A DNA stretch of 34,951 bases from Prevotella sp. (GTDB lineage Bacteria > Bacteroidota > Bacteroidia > Bacteroidales > Bacteroidaceae). Numbering within the stretch: position 1 is the stretch's first letter; each line of letters opens with the position of its first letter. Positions 25,017 to 32,343 of the stretch are shown here, one piece after another. Under the pieces are notes generated by a model. The model ran no database searches, had not been told where the DNA came from, and saw only the letters and a program-made list of their open reading frames with translations. The position numbers and the translations under genes were made by a program. Where the stretch lies: assembly GCA_017548525.1 (NCBI GenBank), contig JAFYZV010000194.1, positions 1 through 34,951 on the forward strand. Reading direction: 5' to 3'.

Positions 25017-25646
25017 TCATTTCCACATCGGCACATAGACACGCCGCATCATGACGAAAGCCCAAATGGTGAGACCCATTTGCACGGCGATGATGGCCAA
25101 ATACCATACCGTTGACACGGGTTGATAGAAGAGTTGAATCAAGGAGATGAGGAAAGGGGTAATCTGCCACACGGCAATGGCGATGCCGAGAGTCCGCAAC
25201 CTACCGCCTTGGTTGCGGACAAGTAGGAAGCTGAATACCAGAAAGGCTGCCGTGTATATCATCGATATGGTGCTTGATACGAGTGTAAAGGTGGGTAAGG
25301 ATGGTGAACCTAACTCGGGTTGTGGGATGATGTAACCGAAGAGGATAAGCACCACGTATGCCGCCAACACCACCCACAGAGAGCCTTTCGTCCATTTCAT
25401 CGATGAGGGAAAGCTCATGAGCAGTTGTCCGATGATCCATACAAATAGAATCCAATAGGCTATGTGGAAGATGGAAGTAACCCATTCTGTGTAAAAAAGT
25501 TTCCTCAAGCCTATCATGATGACATTGCTTGAGTCGCTGGCAAAGATGAACGGACGGGCGTATGTCAGCACGACGGCAACGATGGCAGCATAGAGCCACA
25601 CTTTCATTTGTCGGTCTTTCTGGGGTGGGACGATAAAGTTGTTCAT
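25017..25646 (-). CDS. multi-pass membrane protein of unknown function
   Basis: A 209-residue integral membrane protein with about six hydrophobic helices (roughly 16-36, 56-77, 88-107, 121-145, 152-172 and 179-199). No transporter or enzyme motif was recognised. It is 9 bases after the SGNH hydrolase gene and is presumably co-transcribed with it. An N-terminal MNNFIVPPQKDRQMK stretch is cytoplasmic-like. Confidence 0.65.
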   Translation of the reverse strand: MNNFIVPPQKDRQMKVWLYAAIVAVVLTYARPFIFASDSSNVIMIGLRKLFYTEWVTSIFHIAYWILFVWIIGQLLMSFPSSMKWTKGSLWVVLAAYVVLILFGYIIPQPELGSPSLPTFTLVSSTISMIYTAAFLVFSFLLVRNQGGRLRTLGIAIAVWQITPFLISLIQLFYQPVSTVWYLAIIAVQMGLTIWAFVMMRRVYVPMWK

Positions 25647-25655
25647 GTTGAAAGA

Positions 25656-26468
25656 TTAAAACGTGGCTGGCAATGTCAACAATTGGTAGAAGAGGGTACG
25701 TGCCATACGCTCATGCCCCTTGTCGTTGGGGTGGAGCTGGTCGGTATCGGGCTTGGCGAAATATTGCAGATGTTCGTCCAATAAGGGATAGAGACCGCTC
25801 GTGGCGTTCCAGTCGATGACGGGCAAAGCCCATAGGTTGCCCGCCTCCTTGAGGCTTTGCACGTAGGCATCCACGTATTCGCCACATTTGTTTTGGTAGG
25901 CTTCCGTAGGCTGAACGTTCTTGTCGTTGGGACCGAAGTAGCCTCTGTGAAGTGGTGTGAGCAACACGATTTGCTTGGTGGGATAGAGTTTTTTCACGTG
26001 ATTCAACGCCTTGTTGATGCGTCCGCGATAGGTGGAGTCGGCCATGATGGGCTTGCGCATCTTGCGTGTTTGCAAACTTTTTACCTGTCCTCCACGGGCG
26101 GCAAACACCTGTTCATAGCTTTCCGTGTACCATTCGCCGACAGGAACGGAACTGTTGAAGTCGTTTGTGCCACAGAAAATGATAATGGCATCTACATCGT
26201 CGCCATGCTCTTGGTGGAGTTTGTCGGCTTGGTTGGGGATGTCGTTCCATTGTCTGCCGCTGATGCCATACACGAAAGGCGTGATGTCGAGCCAGTCTTG
26301 GAGGAATCCCCAGTATTTCTTTTTCGACCCGCTGTTGCGTGGGTCGGTGATGGAATCGCCGAGGTAGGCGACTTTCTTCCCTTGCCAGGGATGGGTGAAC
26401 ACGGTTTGGGGGTTGGCGGGAAACGCCAATGCCATGAATGCGATGATGATGAGAAAACGTCTTGTCAT
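25656..26468 (-). CDS. secreted SGNH/GDSL-family hydrolase
   Basis: A 270-residue esterase/lipase-like protein. The start is set at 26468 (MTRRFLIIIAFMALAFPANPQ) because the signal peptide begins there and the -7 box at 26495-26502 would lie inside a longer frame. The SGNH blocks are GDSITD near residue 38 (nucleophile Ser), the block II Gly in SGRQWNDI, GTND in block III, and DQLHPND with the catalytic Asp and His near the C-terminus. Substrates in this family are acyl or acetyl esters, often on polysaccharides. It is divergent from the membrane metallophosphoesterase. Confidence 0.88.
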   Translation of the reverse strand: MTRRFLIIIAFMALAFPANPQTVFTHPWQGKKVAYLGDSITDPRNSGSKKKYWGFLQDWLDITPFVYGISGRQWNDIPNQADKLHQEHGDDVDAIIIFCGTNDFNSSVPVGEWYTESYEQVFAARGGQVKSLQTRKMRKPIMADSTYRGRINKALNHVKKLYPTKQIVLLTPLHRGYFGPNDKNVQPTEAYQNKCGEYVDAYVQSLKEAGNLWALPVIDWNATSGLYPLLDEHLQYFAKPDTDQLHPNDKGHERMARTLFYQLLTLPATF

Positions 26469-26494
26469 ATTGTTTGTAAGTTGATTCTGTACGA

Positions 26495-26502
26495 CAAAAT
26501 TA
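26495..26502 (-). promoter_or_regulatory. -7 box of the SGNH hydrolase gene
   Basis: Minus strand TAATTTTG. The -33 position falls within the palindrome at 26516-26541 and has no clear TTG, so a regulator bound to that palindrome could control this promoter. Confidence 0.5.
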
Positions 26503-26515
26503 GTGTTTTTCAACC

Positions 26516-26541
26516 TAATATGGCATGAAAGTGCCATATTA
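26516..26541. promoter_or_regulatory. 10-bp-arm palindrome in the divergent intergenic region
   Basis: Arms TAATATGGCA and TGCCATATTA pair perfectly around a 6-base centre (TGAAAG). The palindrome lies between the SGNH and membrane-phosphoesterase genes, at the -33 region of the former and upstream of the -7 box of the latter. Its form is that of a dimeric transcription-factor operator. Confidence 0.6.
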
Positions 26542-26589
26542 TTAAAGATTTTTTACTACTATGCCGTCTTTTATTCCATGAAATTGTCG

Positions 26590-26597
26590 TAAGTTTG
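26590..26597 (+). promoter_or_regulatory. -7 box very close to the phosphoesterase start
   Basis: TAAGTTTG matches the -7 consensus and ends only 5 bases before the ATG at 26603, which would give a leaderless or near-leaderless mRNA. Confidence 0.45.
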
Positions 26598-26602
26598 CAC
26601 CC

Positions 26603-27697
26603 ATGAAAATCTGGTTTTTTGTGTTTATGGTGCTTCCCTTATTGGGTTGCTTTTATATTGGATGGCACGTTTGGCGCATCCTGCCGTTGGCAAATGTCTA
26701 CAAAATCATTATCATTGTCATGATGCTGGCGTGTTTTGGATTGTTGTTCCACAATTTCTCTTTCGGCTTGGAACGATACCCTCTCCCCGTGGCGCGTGTG
26801 CTGTATGCTATCGGCACATCGTCTATCTTCGTGATGCTTTATCTCGTTATGTTGTTTTTGGTACTTGACTTGGGACATTTGTTCCATCTCGTTCCATCGT
26901 CTTTCCTGCGCCATTCCGCCGTGGGAAGTCTCTCTATTGTGGGGATCATGTTGGCATTGTTCGTCTATGGCAACATCCATTATTATAATAAGGTGAGGCA
27001 ACCATTGGACATTACCACTGACAAATCGTTGGATAAACCCGTCAAGATGGTATTGATTAGCGACCTTCACTTGGGGTATCACAATACAAGAACCGACTTT
27101 GAGAAGTGGGTGGAGATGATCAATAAGGAACATGCTGACATGGTATTGATAGCGGGCGACATCGTTGACATTAGCTTAAAGCCTATCCTTGAGGAGAATA
27201 TGGCGGAGGTGTTTCGCCAACTGAATGCCCCTGTGTATGCTTGTTTGGGCAACCATGACTATTATGCGGGCGAGCCAAAGTCGGAACAATTCATTCGCGA
27301 AAGCGGCATCCGCTTGTTGCGTGATACGTGTGTGACCCTGCCCAATGGCATTACGCTCATCGGTCGTGATGACCGTACCAACATGCGTCGCAAGTCTTTG
27401 TCACAATTAACGAAGGAGGCTGACCTGTCGCATTTCACCATCCTTCTCGACCATCAGCCGTATCACTTGGAGGAGGCGCAACAATGTGGCATCGACTTCC
27501 AGTTTAGTGGTCACACGCATAATGGACAGGTGTGGCCTATCAGTTGGATTGAGAAATTTATGTATGAGGATGTTTTCGGACTTTTACAAAAAGGAAAGAC
27601 ACAATATTATGTCAGTAGTGGCATCGGTATCTGGGGCGGTAAGTTTCGCATTGGCACCCACTCGGAATACGTTGTTTTATCAGTTCATAGTTTATAG
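26603..27697 (+). CDS. membrane-anchored metallophosphoesterase (YkuE/YaeI-like)
   Basis: A 364-residue protein with four N-terminal hydrophobic helices (about 2-24, 33-52, 66-88 and 103-122) and a calcineurin-like phosphoesterase domain from about 145. Motifs SDLHLG, AGDIVD, GNHDYY, LDHQPYH and SGHTHNGQVWP supply the complete metal-binding set. Homologues remove phosphate or pyrophosphate from lipid-linked or UDP-diacylglucosamine-like substrates; which applies here is unknown. The stop codon lies inside the 17-bp-arm inverted repeat that follows. Confidence 0.9.
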   Translation: MKIWFFVFMVLPLLGCFYIGWHVWRILPLANVYKIIIIVMMLACFGLLFHNFSFGLERYPLPVARVLYAIGTSSIFVMLYLVMLFLVLDLGHLFHLVPSSFLRHSAVGSLSIVGIMLALFVYGNIHYYNKVRQPLDITTDKSLDKPVKMVLISDLHLGYHNTRTDFEKWVEMINKEHADMVLIAGDIVDISLKPILEENMAEVFRQLNAPVYACLGNHDYYAGEPKSEQFIRESGIRLLRDTCVTLPNGITLIGRDDRTNMRRKSLSQLTKEADLSHFTILLDHQPYHLEEAQQCGIDFQFSGHTHNGQVWPISWIEKFMYEDVFGLLQKGKTQYYVSSGIGIWGGKFRIGTHSEYVVLSVHSL

Positions 27698-27746
27698 TTC
27701 ATAGTTCATAGTTTTTGCGGCGCAAGCCTACTATGAACTATGAACT
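27696..27746. repeat. large inverted repeat of tandem TTCATAG units
   Basis: Perfect 17-bp arms at 27696-27712 and 27730-27746 built from a 9-base AGTTCATAG-type unit, with a TTGC/GCAA inner stem in the loop. Additional unit copies flank it at 27682-27690 and 27751-27760, so the structure is three units on each side. It lies between convergent genes and probably serves as a bidirectional transcription end. The left arm includes the phosphoesterase stop codon. Confidence 0.75.
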
Positions 27747-27759
27747 CTGCACTATGAAC

Positions 27760-28314
27760 TTATTTGAAGTATCTCTTCAGCAATCCTGCGAAGCCTGCAC
27801 CGTGGCGAGCCTCGTCTTTTGCCATTTCATGTACGGTGTCATGGATGGCATCAAACCCTTCTGCCTTGGCTTCCTTGGCAATGCGGAACTTGTCTTCACA
27901 TGCTCCAGCCTCGGCAGCAGCACGTTTCTCGAGGTTTGTCTTGGTATCCCAAACGCATTCGCCTAACAGTTCGGCAAAACGACTGGCATGGTCGGCCTCT
28001 TCGAAAGCGTAACGCCTGAAAGCCTCTGCAATCTCTGGATAACCTTCACGGTCGGCTTGGCGAGCCATTGCAAGATACATACCTACCTCACTACACTCAC
28101 CATTGAAGTGGTTGCGAAGGTCATTAATCATCTCCTCACGGACACCTGGCAACTTGCCGTCGCCAATCTTGTGGACGGTGGCGTATGTGGTTTCGCCTTC
28201 GTCTTTTAACTCCGTGAACTTCGAAGCGGGTGCTTTACAGAGGGGGCATCTCTCTGGGGCTTCCGTTCCCTCATGGATGTAGCCGCATACGGAACAAATA
28301 AATTTTTTCTTCAT
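27760..28314 (-). CDS. rubrerythrin (rubredoxin domain at the N-terminus)
   Basis: A 184-residue peroxide-scavenging protein. The rubredoxin-like Fe site uses Cys7, Cys10, Cys23 and Cys26 (CSVCGY, CPLCKAP). The four-helix diiron domain has its ligands in ECSEVGMY (73-80), EEADH (105-109), CEDKF (139-143) and DEARH (167-171). Placing rubredoxin before the ferritin-like domain is the so-called reverse rubrerythrin order seen in anaerobes. It has its own consensus promoter and helps this anaerobe tolerate oxygen and peroxide. Confidence 0.95.
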   Translation of the reverse strand: MKKKFICSVCGYIHEGTEAPERCPLCKAPASKFTELKDEGETTYATVHKIGDGKLPGVREEMINDLRNHFNGECSEVGMYLAMARQADREGYPEIAEAFRRYAFEEADHASRFAELLGECVWDTKTNLEKRAAAEAGACEDKFRIAKEAKAEGFDAIHDTVHEMAKDEARHGAGFAGLLKRYFK

Positions 28315-28363
28315 AATGCTTTTGTCTTTAAGTTAATAAATCAATTCTTTCAATGTTTCTTTG

Positions 28364-28395
28364 CAAAGATAAGGCAAAATCCATCATATAACAAA
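28364..28395 (-). promoter_or_regulatory. promoter of the rubrerythrin gene
   Basis: Minus strand: TTTG (28395-28392), a 20-base spacer, then TATCTTTG (28371-28364), an exact consensus match, giving a leader of about 45-50 bases. It lies 29 bases from the stop of the GH2 gene, leaving no room for a separate terminator of that gene. Confidence 0.8.
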
Positions 28396-28423
28396 AGATT
28401 TCACATAATTTATAGAATTGAAA

Positions 28424-30823
28424 TCAAAATGTCATCAATTTGACGGTCTGTGTCTTGAATCCCGGGGCTGATACTTTGAGCGTGACATTTCCTGCCTTTT
28501 GCCCAGCACGAAGGATGACGAGGGCAGAGCCATTGAACAACTTGCGTTGGTTGCCAACGTGTAATTCATCACTCGTGATGTCACCATTGTCCGTGGCGAC
28601 GATGCGGGCATCGCCCTCAACTTCAAATGTCAATTGTTGATTGGCACCCCATACACGTCTGCCTTTCTTGTCAACGGCATAAACGCGAATGTGTTGTAGG
28701 TCTGTTCCGTCAGCTTTCCATGTCTGTTGGTCGGGCATGATGACGAGCTTTGTTGCCTCTCCCGTTGTTTCGATCTTGTGCCTTGCCACAGCTTTTCCAT
28801 TTTTGTAACCGATGGCTTCCAATGTCCCTGGCACATAGTCGATGTTGTCAATGCGCAGCTTATTTCGCTCCTTAGGATTGAGTGTGTTCTCCTTTTCCGC
28901 CACCTTCTTGCCATTTGCAAGGACTTCCACACGGTCGCAATTGGTATAGATATTGATAGATGCTTTCGTCCCAGGCTTGCGATTCCAGTTCTCGCTCATG
29001 TGAGCTGTTCCCACTTGCACATCGTTCCATACGATGTTGGAGTTGTCATCGTCGATGACACCGATATGAACGGTCGGCTCGTCAGAGAACATCGACTTCA
29101 ATAGATAGGCAATGGGCTTGGGTTGCAGGGATAAATCGAATGAACCTTGTGCCCATCCTTTGGCGGGCCAACCTTGTGATTCGCCGAGATAATCAATCTG
29201 TCCCCAATAGGCGAGACCTATCACCTTGTCTAACTCCATTTCAAAGAAGTTGGGTCCCATGTTGCTTGTGTTGGCTTCGCTTTGATAAAACACCATCCAT
29301 GGGTATTTGCGACCATCGCCAGGGAAGTACATATACCTATAATTATATGCGGCAATATCCGTCTCGAAAACCAATGGCGCGGGGATGGAGTCGGTAGCCC
29401 AGCTCCTACCGCGAGGGTGCATGGCGACGGTGATTTTGCGTGTGGGGTCGTATCGTTGCAACACGGGTTTCATCATCCGATAGGGTGTCACGCCCCAATC
29501 GCCAAAGGGCAAGTTCGCGTAGGTCTGCAACTCGTTGCCGAGACTCCAGAACATTACGCTGGGATGGTTGCGGTCGCGCTTCACCCATTCGGGCAAGTCG
29601 TAGTGCCATACATCCATCCACGACTTGCGCCCACCCGCATATTGGGTGAGCCATTTGTCATATAATTCATCCACCACAAGGATTCCCATCTCGTCGCAGA
29701 GGTCGAGAAACGACGTGCTATAGGGGTTGTGTGACGTGCGGATATGGTTAAAGCCAAACTCCTTTAACATCTTCAATCGCTTCTCCATCGCACGGGGGTA
29801 GGCGGCAGCACCCAATGCGCCGTTGGTATGGTGGTTGGCGTTACCTTTGAGTAACACCTTCTTGCCGTTCAGTTTCAAACCATATTCGGGGGAGATTTCC
29901 ACGGTGCGGATGCCGAACCGTTCCCTTGTCACGTCCTTGACCGTGCCATTCTCGTCGGAAAGTGTCACAACGGCGGTGTACAAATAGGGATTCTCGCAAC
30001 TCCATAGTTGTGGGTTGGCGATGTCGATGGCGGGCAACGCCAACTCGTTGGTGCGCATCCTGCGATGGAAAGGCAGGGTAGTTGTCTTCTCGTAAACGGT
30101 GTTCCCCTCCCCATCGAGGATTTGTGCGGTGAGAATGACATTGTTGGCTTTGGTGAGGTTGGCTACCTCTGCTTGGATATTCACCTCATGGTTGTCCTTG
30201 GTAGTGATGAACAAGGGATGGCGGGCGAAATACAGTTCTGGGTCAGTGACAACAATGTTGACATCGCGGAATAGGCCACCGCCCGTGTACCATCGGGAGT
30301 TGGTGGGACCAGAAGTGCTTGCCTTGACGACGATGATGTTCTCCTGTCCATAGCGCAACTTCTTCGATAAGTCGATTTCAAAGCCCACATAGCCATAGTC
30401 GGTACCACCCACGCGCTCGCCATTAAGATACACATCACCCACGTACATGATACCCTCGAAGTCGATGAGGATACGTTTTCCTTTGAGGGACTCGTCTGGT
30501 GTGAATGCCTTGGCATAGCATCCCACGCCCATCTCCTTAAACCCTCGGGCAGACAGGCGGCTTCTGAAGTTGGCGGCACCGTCGCTGTTATTGGCTTTCT
30601 CGTCGGCAGCGGGTGCCACCCACGGTTGTTCAATCTGGAAGTCGTGGGGTACGTCGATGCTCCTCCATCCATCGTTTTTGTTGGGCATCTTTGTCAGTTG
30701 TGACACGTCAACGTCGCCCAGATGGAATTGCCAGCCGAAGTTGAAGTTCTCTACTTGCCGCACCTGTGCGGACAGTCCCCACGAGATACATGCCATGAGG
30801 CATACAAAACATACTTTTTTCAT
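28424..30823 (-). CDS. secreted glycoside hydrolase family 2 (beta-galactosidase-like)
   Basis: A 799-residue enzyme. The ATG at 30823 (MKKVCFVCLM) is used because a longer frame would run through the -7 box at 30851-30858. Signal peptide about 1-19 (ends GLSA). The sugar-binding, Ig-like and TIM-barrel domains follow the GH2 order. The acid/base motif FWSLGNEL gives Glu431, and YQSEANTS gives the likely nucleophile Glu516. The barrel entry KGNANHHTNGALGAA resembles KGxxxHHDxG, with Thr in place of the usual Asp. Sugar specificity (galactoside, glucuronide or mannoside) cannot be fixed. The neighbouring sulfatase suggests polysaccharide use, but there is no SusC/SusD pair here. Confidence 0.9.
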   Translation of the reverse strand: MKKVCFVCLMACISWGLSAQVRQVENFNFGWQFHLGDVDVSQLTKMPNKNDGWRSIDVPHDFQIEQPWVAPAADEKANNSDGAANFRSRLSARGFKEMGVGCYAKAFTPDESLKGKRILIDFEGIMYVGDVYLNGERVGGTDYGYVGFEIDLSKKLRYGQENIIVVKASTSGPTNSRWYTGGGLFRDVNIVVTDPELYFARHPLFITTKDNHEVNIQAEVANLTKANNVILTAQILDGEGNTVYEKTTTLPFHRRMRTNELALPAIDIANPQLWSCENPYLYTAVVTLSDENGTVKDVTRERFGIRTVEISPEYGLKLNGKKVLLKGNANHHTNGALGAAAYPRAMEKRLKMLKEFGFNHIRTSHNPYSTSFLDLCDEMGILVVDELYDKWLTQYAGGRKSWMDVWHYDLPEWVKRDRNHPSVMFWSLGNELQTYANLPFGDWGVTPYRMMKPVLQRYDPTRKITVAMHPRGRSWATDSIPAPLVFETDIAAYNYRYMYFPGDGRKYPWMVFYQSEANTSNMGPNFFEMELDKVIGLAYWGQIDYLGESQGWPAKGWAQGSFDLSLQPKPIAYLLKSMFSDEPTVHIGVIDDDNSNIVWNDVQVGTAHMSENWNRKPGTKASINIYTNCDRVEVLANGKKVAEKENTLNPKERNKLRIDNIDYVPGTLEAIGYKNGKAVARHKIETTGEATKLVIMPDQQTWKADGTDLQHIRVYAVDKKGRRVWGANQQLTFEVEGDARIVATDNGDITSDELHVGNQRKLFNGSALVILRAGQKAGNVTLKVSAPGFKTQTVKLMTF

Positions 30824-30850
30824 TTGTTTCAGGATTGGTTGTTCTATGTG

Positions 30851-30858
30851 CAAAGATA
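30851..30858 (-). promoter_or_regulatory. -7 box of the GH2 gene
   Basis: Minus strand TATCTTTG, exact consensus, 28 bases upstream of the ATG at 30823. No TTG box at the expected distance. Confidence 0.6.
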
Positions 30859-31027
30859 CGACAAATATCTGAAATATCTGGTATGTAACAAATCAAAAAT
30901 ATATAATTCGTTATGATTTTTGATGATTGATAAGACAAAAACTATCAAAAGTTTTCCAATAATAGTCAATCGCCTATGGCGAGAAATCCTACAAAATTCA
31001 TTTCAAAATTTCACAAAATCATTTTGA

Positions 31028-31136
31028 TAAATTTGAATCCCATTTTGAACAATTTCTGCACGAAGTGCATCCTATGAATGTTTAGTGTTTAGCGTTTGGT
31101 GTATCGACGCAAACTGACGGCAGAAGCCGTCTTTTT
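31028..31136 (+). ncRNA. candidate small RNA or leader in the GH2-radical SAM intergenic region
   Basis: TAAATTTG at 31028-31035 fits the -7 box on the plus strand; the -33 position is weak. Downstream are a small hairpin (TGCAC-GAA-GTGCA, 31057-31069) and an intrinsic terminator (31116-31136). No plus-strand gene precedes this terminator, as the upstream gene is divergent. The transcript would start near 31042 and be about 95 nt. The rest of the 30859-31203 gap holds only AT-rich sequence without ORFs. Confidence 0.35.
31116..31136 (+). terminator. intrinsic terminator without an upstream gene
   Basis: GACGGC (31116-31121), loop AGAA, GCCGTC (31126-31131), then T5. Perfect stem and T-run on the plus strand, yet the nearest upstream gene (GH2) runs the other way. 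Confidence 0.75.
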
Positions 31137-31171
31137 ATGTTGTCGCTTTATGTAATCTTATAAATAATGTG

Positions 31172-31179
31172 TATATTTG
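31172..31179 (+). promoter_or_regulatory. -7 box of the radical SAM gene
   Basis: TATATTTG fits the consensus and lies 25 bases before the ATG at 31204, downstream of the terminator at 31116-31136. Confidence 0.5.
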
Positions 31180-31203
31180 TACCGAGTTTTAAATGAATAG
31201 GCA

Positions 31204-32106
31204 ATGGATAATGCACGTGTCAATGGATATCTGACGGCAAAGCATGAGTGCCGATACTACAGACAGATGGGCAATGGGGTGGTGGAATGCCAGCTCTGTC
31301 CGCATCATTGCCATATTGCCAATGGCAAAACGGGACGATGCCGAAGCCGACGGAATGCGGACGGGGTGCTTGTGAGCGAGGCATACGGTCGCCCTTGCGC
31401 TCTCGCCATTGACCCCATTGAGAAGAAGCCGTTGTATCATTTTCATCCTGGCACGAAATGCCTGTCTATCGCTTGCACGGGTTGTAACTTCCGTTGCATG
31501 AACTGCCAGAATCATGAGATTTCACAAGTGGCTCCGCATGACGTTGACAGTTACATGCTCTCGCCCCAACAAGTTGTTGGATTATGCGTCGAACACAAAT
31601 GCCCCAGCATCGCCTATACCTATACCGAACCGCTCACATATATAGAATATGTATATGACATCGCTCGCTTGGCACGTGAAAAAGGGCTGTGGAATATCCT
31701 CGTCACGGCGGGATATGTATGCAGACAACCATTAAACGACCTCCTTCCATACATCGATGCCGCCAACATCGACCTGAAGTCATTCAGCGATGAAATCTAT
31801 CAGAAAGTGAGTGGGGGAAGGTTATCTGTCGTGTTGGACACCATCCTCGCCATGCGAGACGCGGGCGTATGGATAGAGTTGACCAACCTCATTATCCCAG
31901 GCTTCAACGACGACATGGGCATGATTCGGCAAATGTGCAGATGGATGGTGGATAACAACCTCGTTGAAACACCGCTCCACTTTAGCCGTTTCTTCCCCCG
32001 ATACAGAATGAAAGGCATCCCACCAACGCCAATCAAGACGTTGGAAGAAGCCAAGAAAGTGGCGATTGAGGAAGGATTGAAAAGCGTGTATTTAGGCAAT
32101 GTATGA
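31204..32106 (+). CDS. amrS: AmmeMemoRadiSam-type radical SAM enzyme, apparently C-terminally truncated
   Basis: A 300-residue protein. The radical SAM cluster motif C94-N-F-R-C98-M-N-C101 sits in ACTGCNFRCMNCQNHE. An N-terminal cysteine set (C29, C32, C36, C46 in CQLCPHHC...GRC) is typical of the pyruvate-formate-lyase-activating-like AmmeMemoRadiSam group. YTYTEPLTYIEY, DAANIDLKSFSDE and LIIPGFNDD are in the barrel. Family members I know continue after the GNV end with a further 30-50 residues including a cysteine motif; here the ORF stops at GNV, 15 bases before a tandem array. No AMMECR1 or MEMO partner is in the window. The physiological substrate is unknown. Confidence 0.8.
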   Translation: MDNARVNGYLTAKHECRYYRQMGNGVVECQLCPHHCHIANGKTGRCRSRRNADGVLVSEAYGRPCALAIDPIEKKPLYHFHPGTKCLSIACTGCNFRCMNCQNHEISQVAPHDVDSYMLSPQQVVGLCVEHKCPSIAYTYTEPLTYIEYVYDIARLAREKGLWNILVTAGYVCRQPLNDLLPYIDAANIDLKSFSDEIYQKVSGGRLSVVLDTILAMRDAGVWIELTNLIIPGFNDDMGMIRQMCRWMVDNNLVETPLHFSRFFPRYRMKGIPPTPIKTLEEAKKVAIEEGLKSVYLGNV

Positions 32107-32121
32107 ACAAAGACTAAAGCT

Positions 32122-32275
32122 ACACAAAGCATTGATTTATACCACACAAAGCATTGATTTATACTACACAAAGCATTGGCTTATATTACACAAAGCATTG
32201 ATTTATACTACACAAAGCATTGGTTTATACTACACAAAGCATTGGTTTATATCACACAAAGCATTGGTTTGTATG
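32122..32275. repeat. tandem array, 7 x 22 bp
   Basis: Seven contiguous 22-base units begin at 32122, 32144, 32166, 32188, 32210, 32232 and 32254. All share ACACAAAGCATTG, followed by a variable RYTTRTAYN-type part; differences are mostly A/G and C/T. There are no spacers, so it is not a CRISPR. The array begins 15 bases after the stop of the radical SAM gene. Translating across it gives a 22-residue period only because 22 is not divisible by 3. Confidence 0.95.
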
Positions 32276-32343
32276 CTTATAAATGGTTTGACATACCCAA
32301 GGATTTCGACCCAGAAGACTGCGATTTGGAATGGCTTAATTGA
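32269..32343 (+). pseudogene. possible coding remnant after the tandem array
   Basis: From the last repeat unit, one frame stays open for 24 codons and reads as acidic, Trp-containing protein (KWFDIPKDFD...EWLN) before a TGA. It lies in the same frame as the radical SAM gene, but stops within the array separate them. The composition looks coding, unlike the surrounding AT-rich DNA. It may be the tail of a disrupted gene; no family recognised. Confidence 0.2.

Noticed and set aside
25857..26528. 223-codon plus-strand ORF opposite the SGNH hydrolase
   Set aside because: All SGNH motifs and the signal peptide are on the minus strand.
28424..30853. Longer GH2 protein starting at 30853
   Set aside because: The extension runs into the -7 box at 30851-30858 and precedes the signal peptide.
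31204..32106. Anaerobic sulfatase-maturating enzyme for the nearby sulfatase
   Set aside because: It lacks the SPASM/extra cluster cysteines and the usual ~400 residue length, and its N-terminal cysteine set fits the AmmeMemoRadiSam group.
32122..32275. CRISPR array
   Set aside because: Units are contiguous, with no spacers between them and no cas genes.
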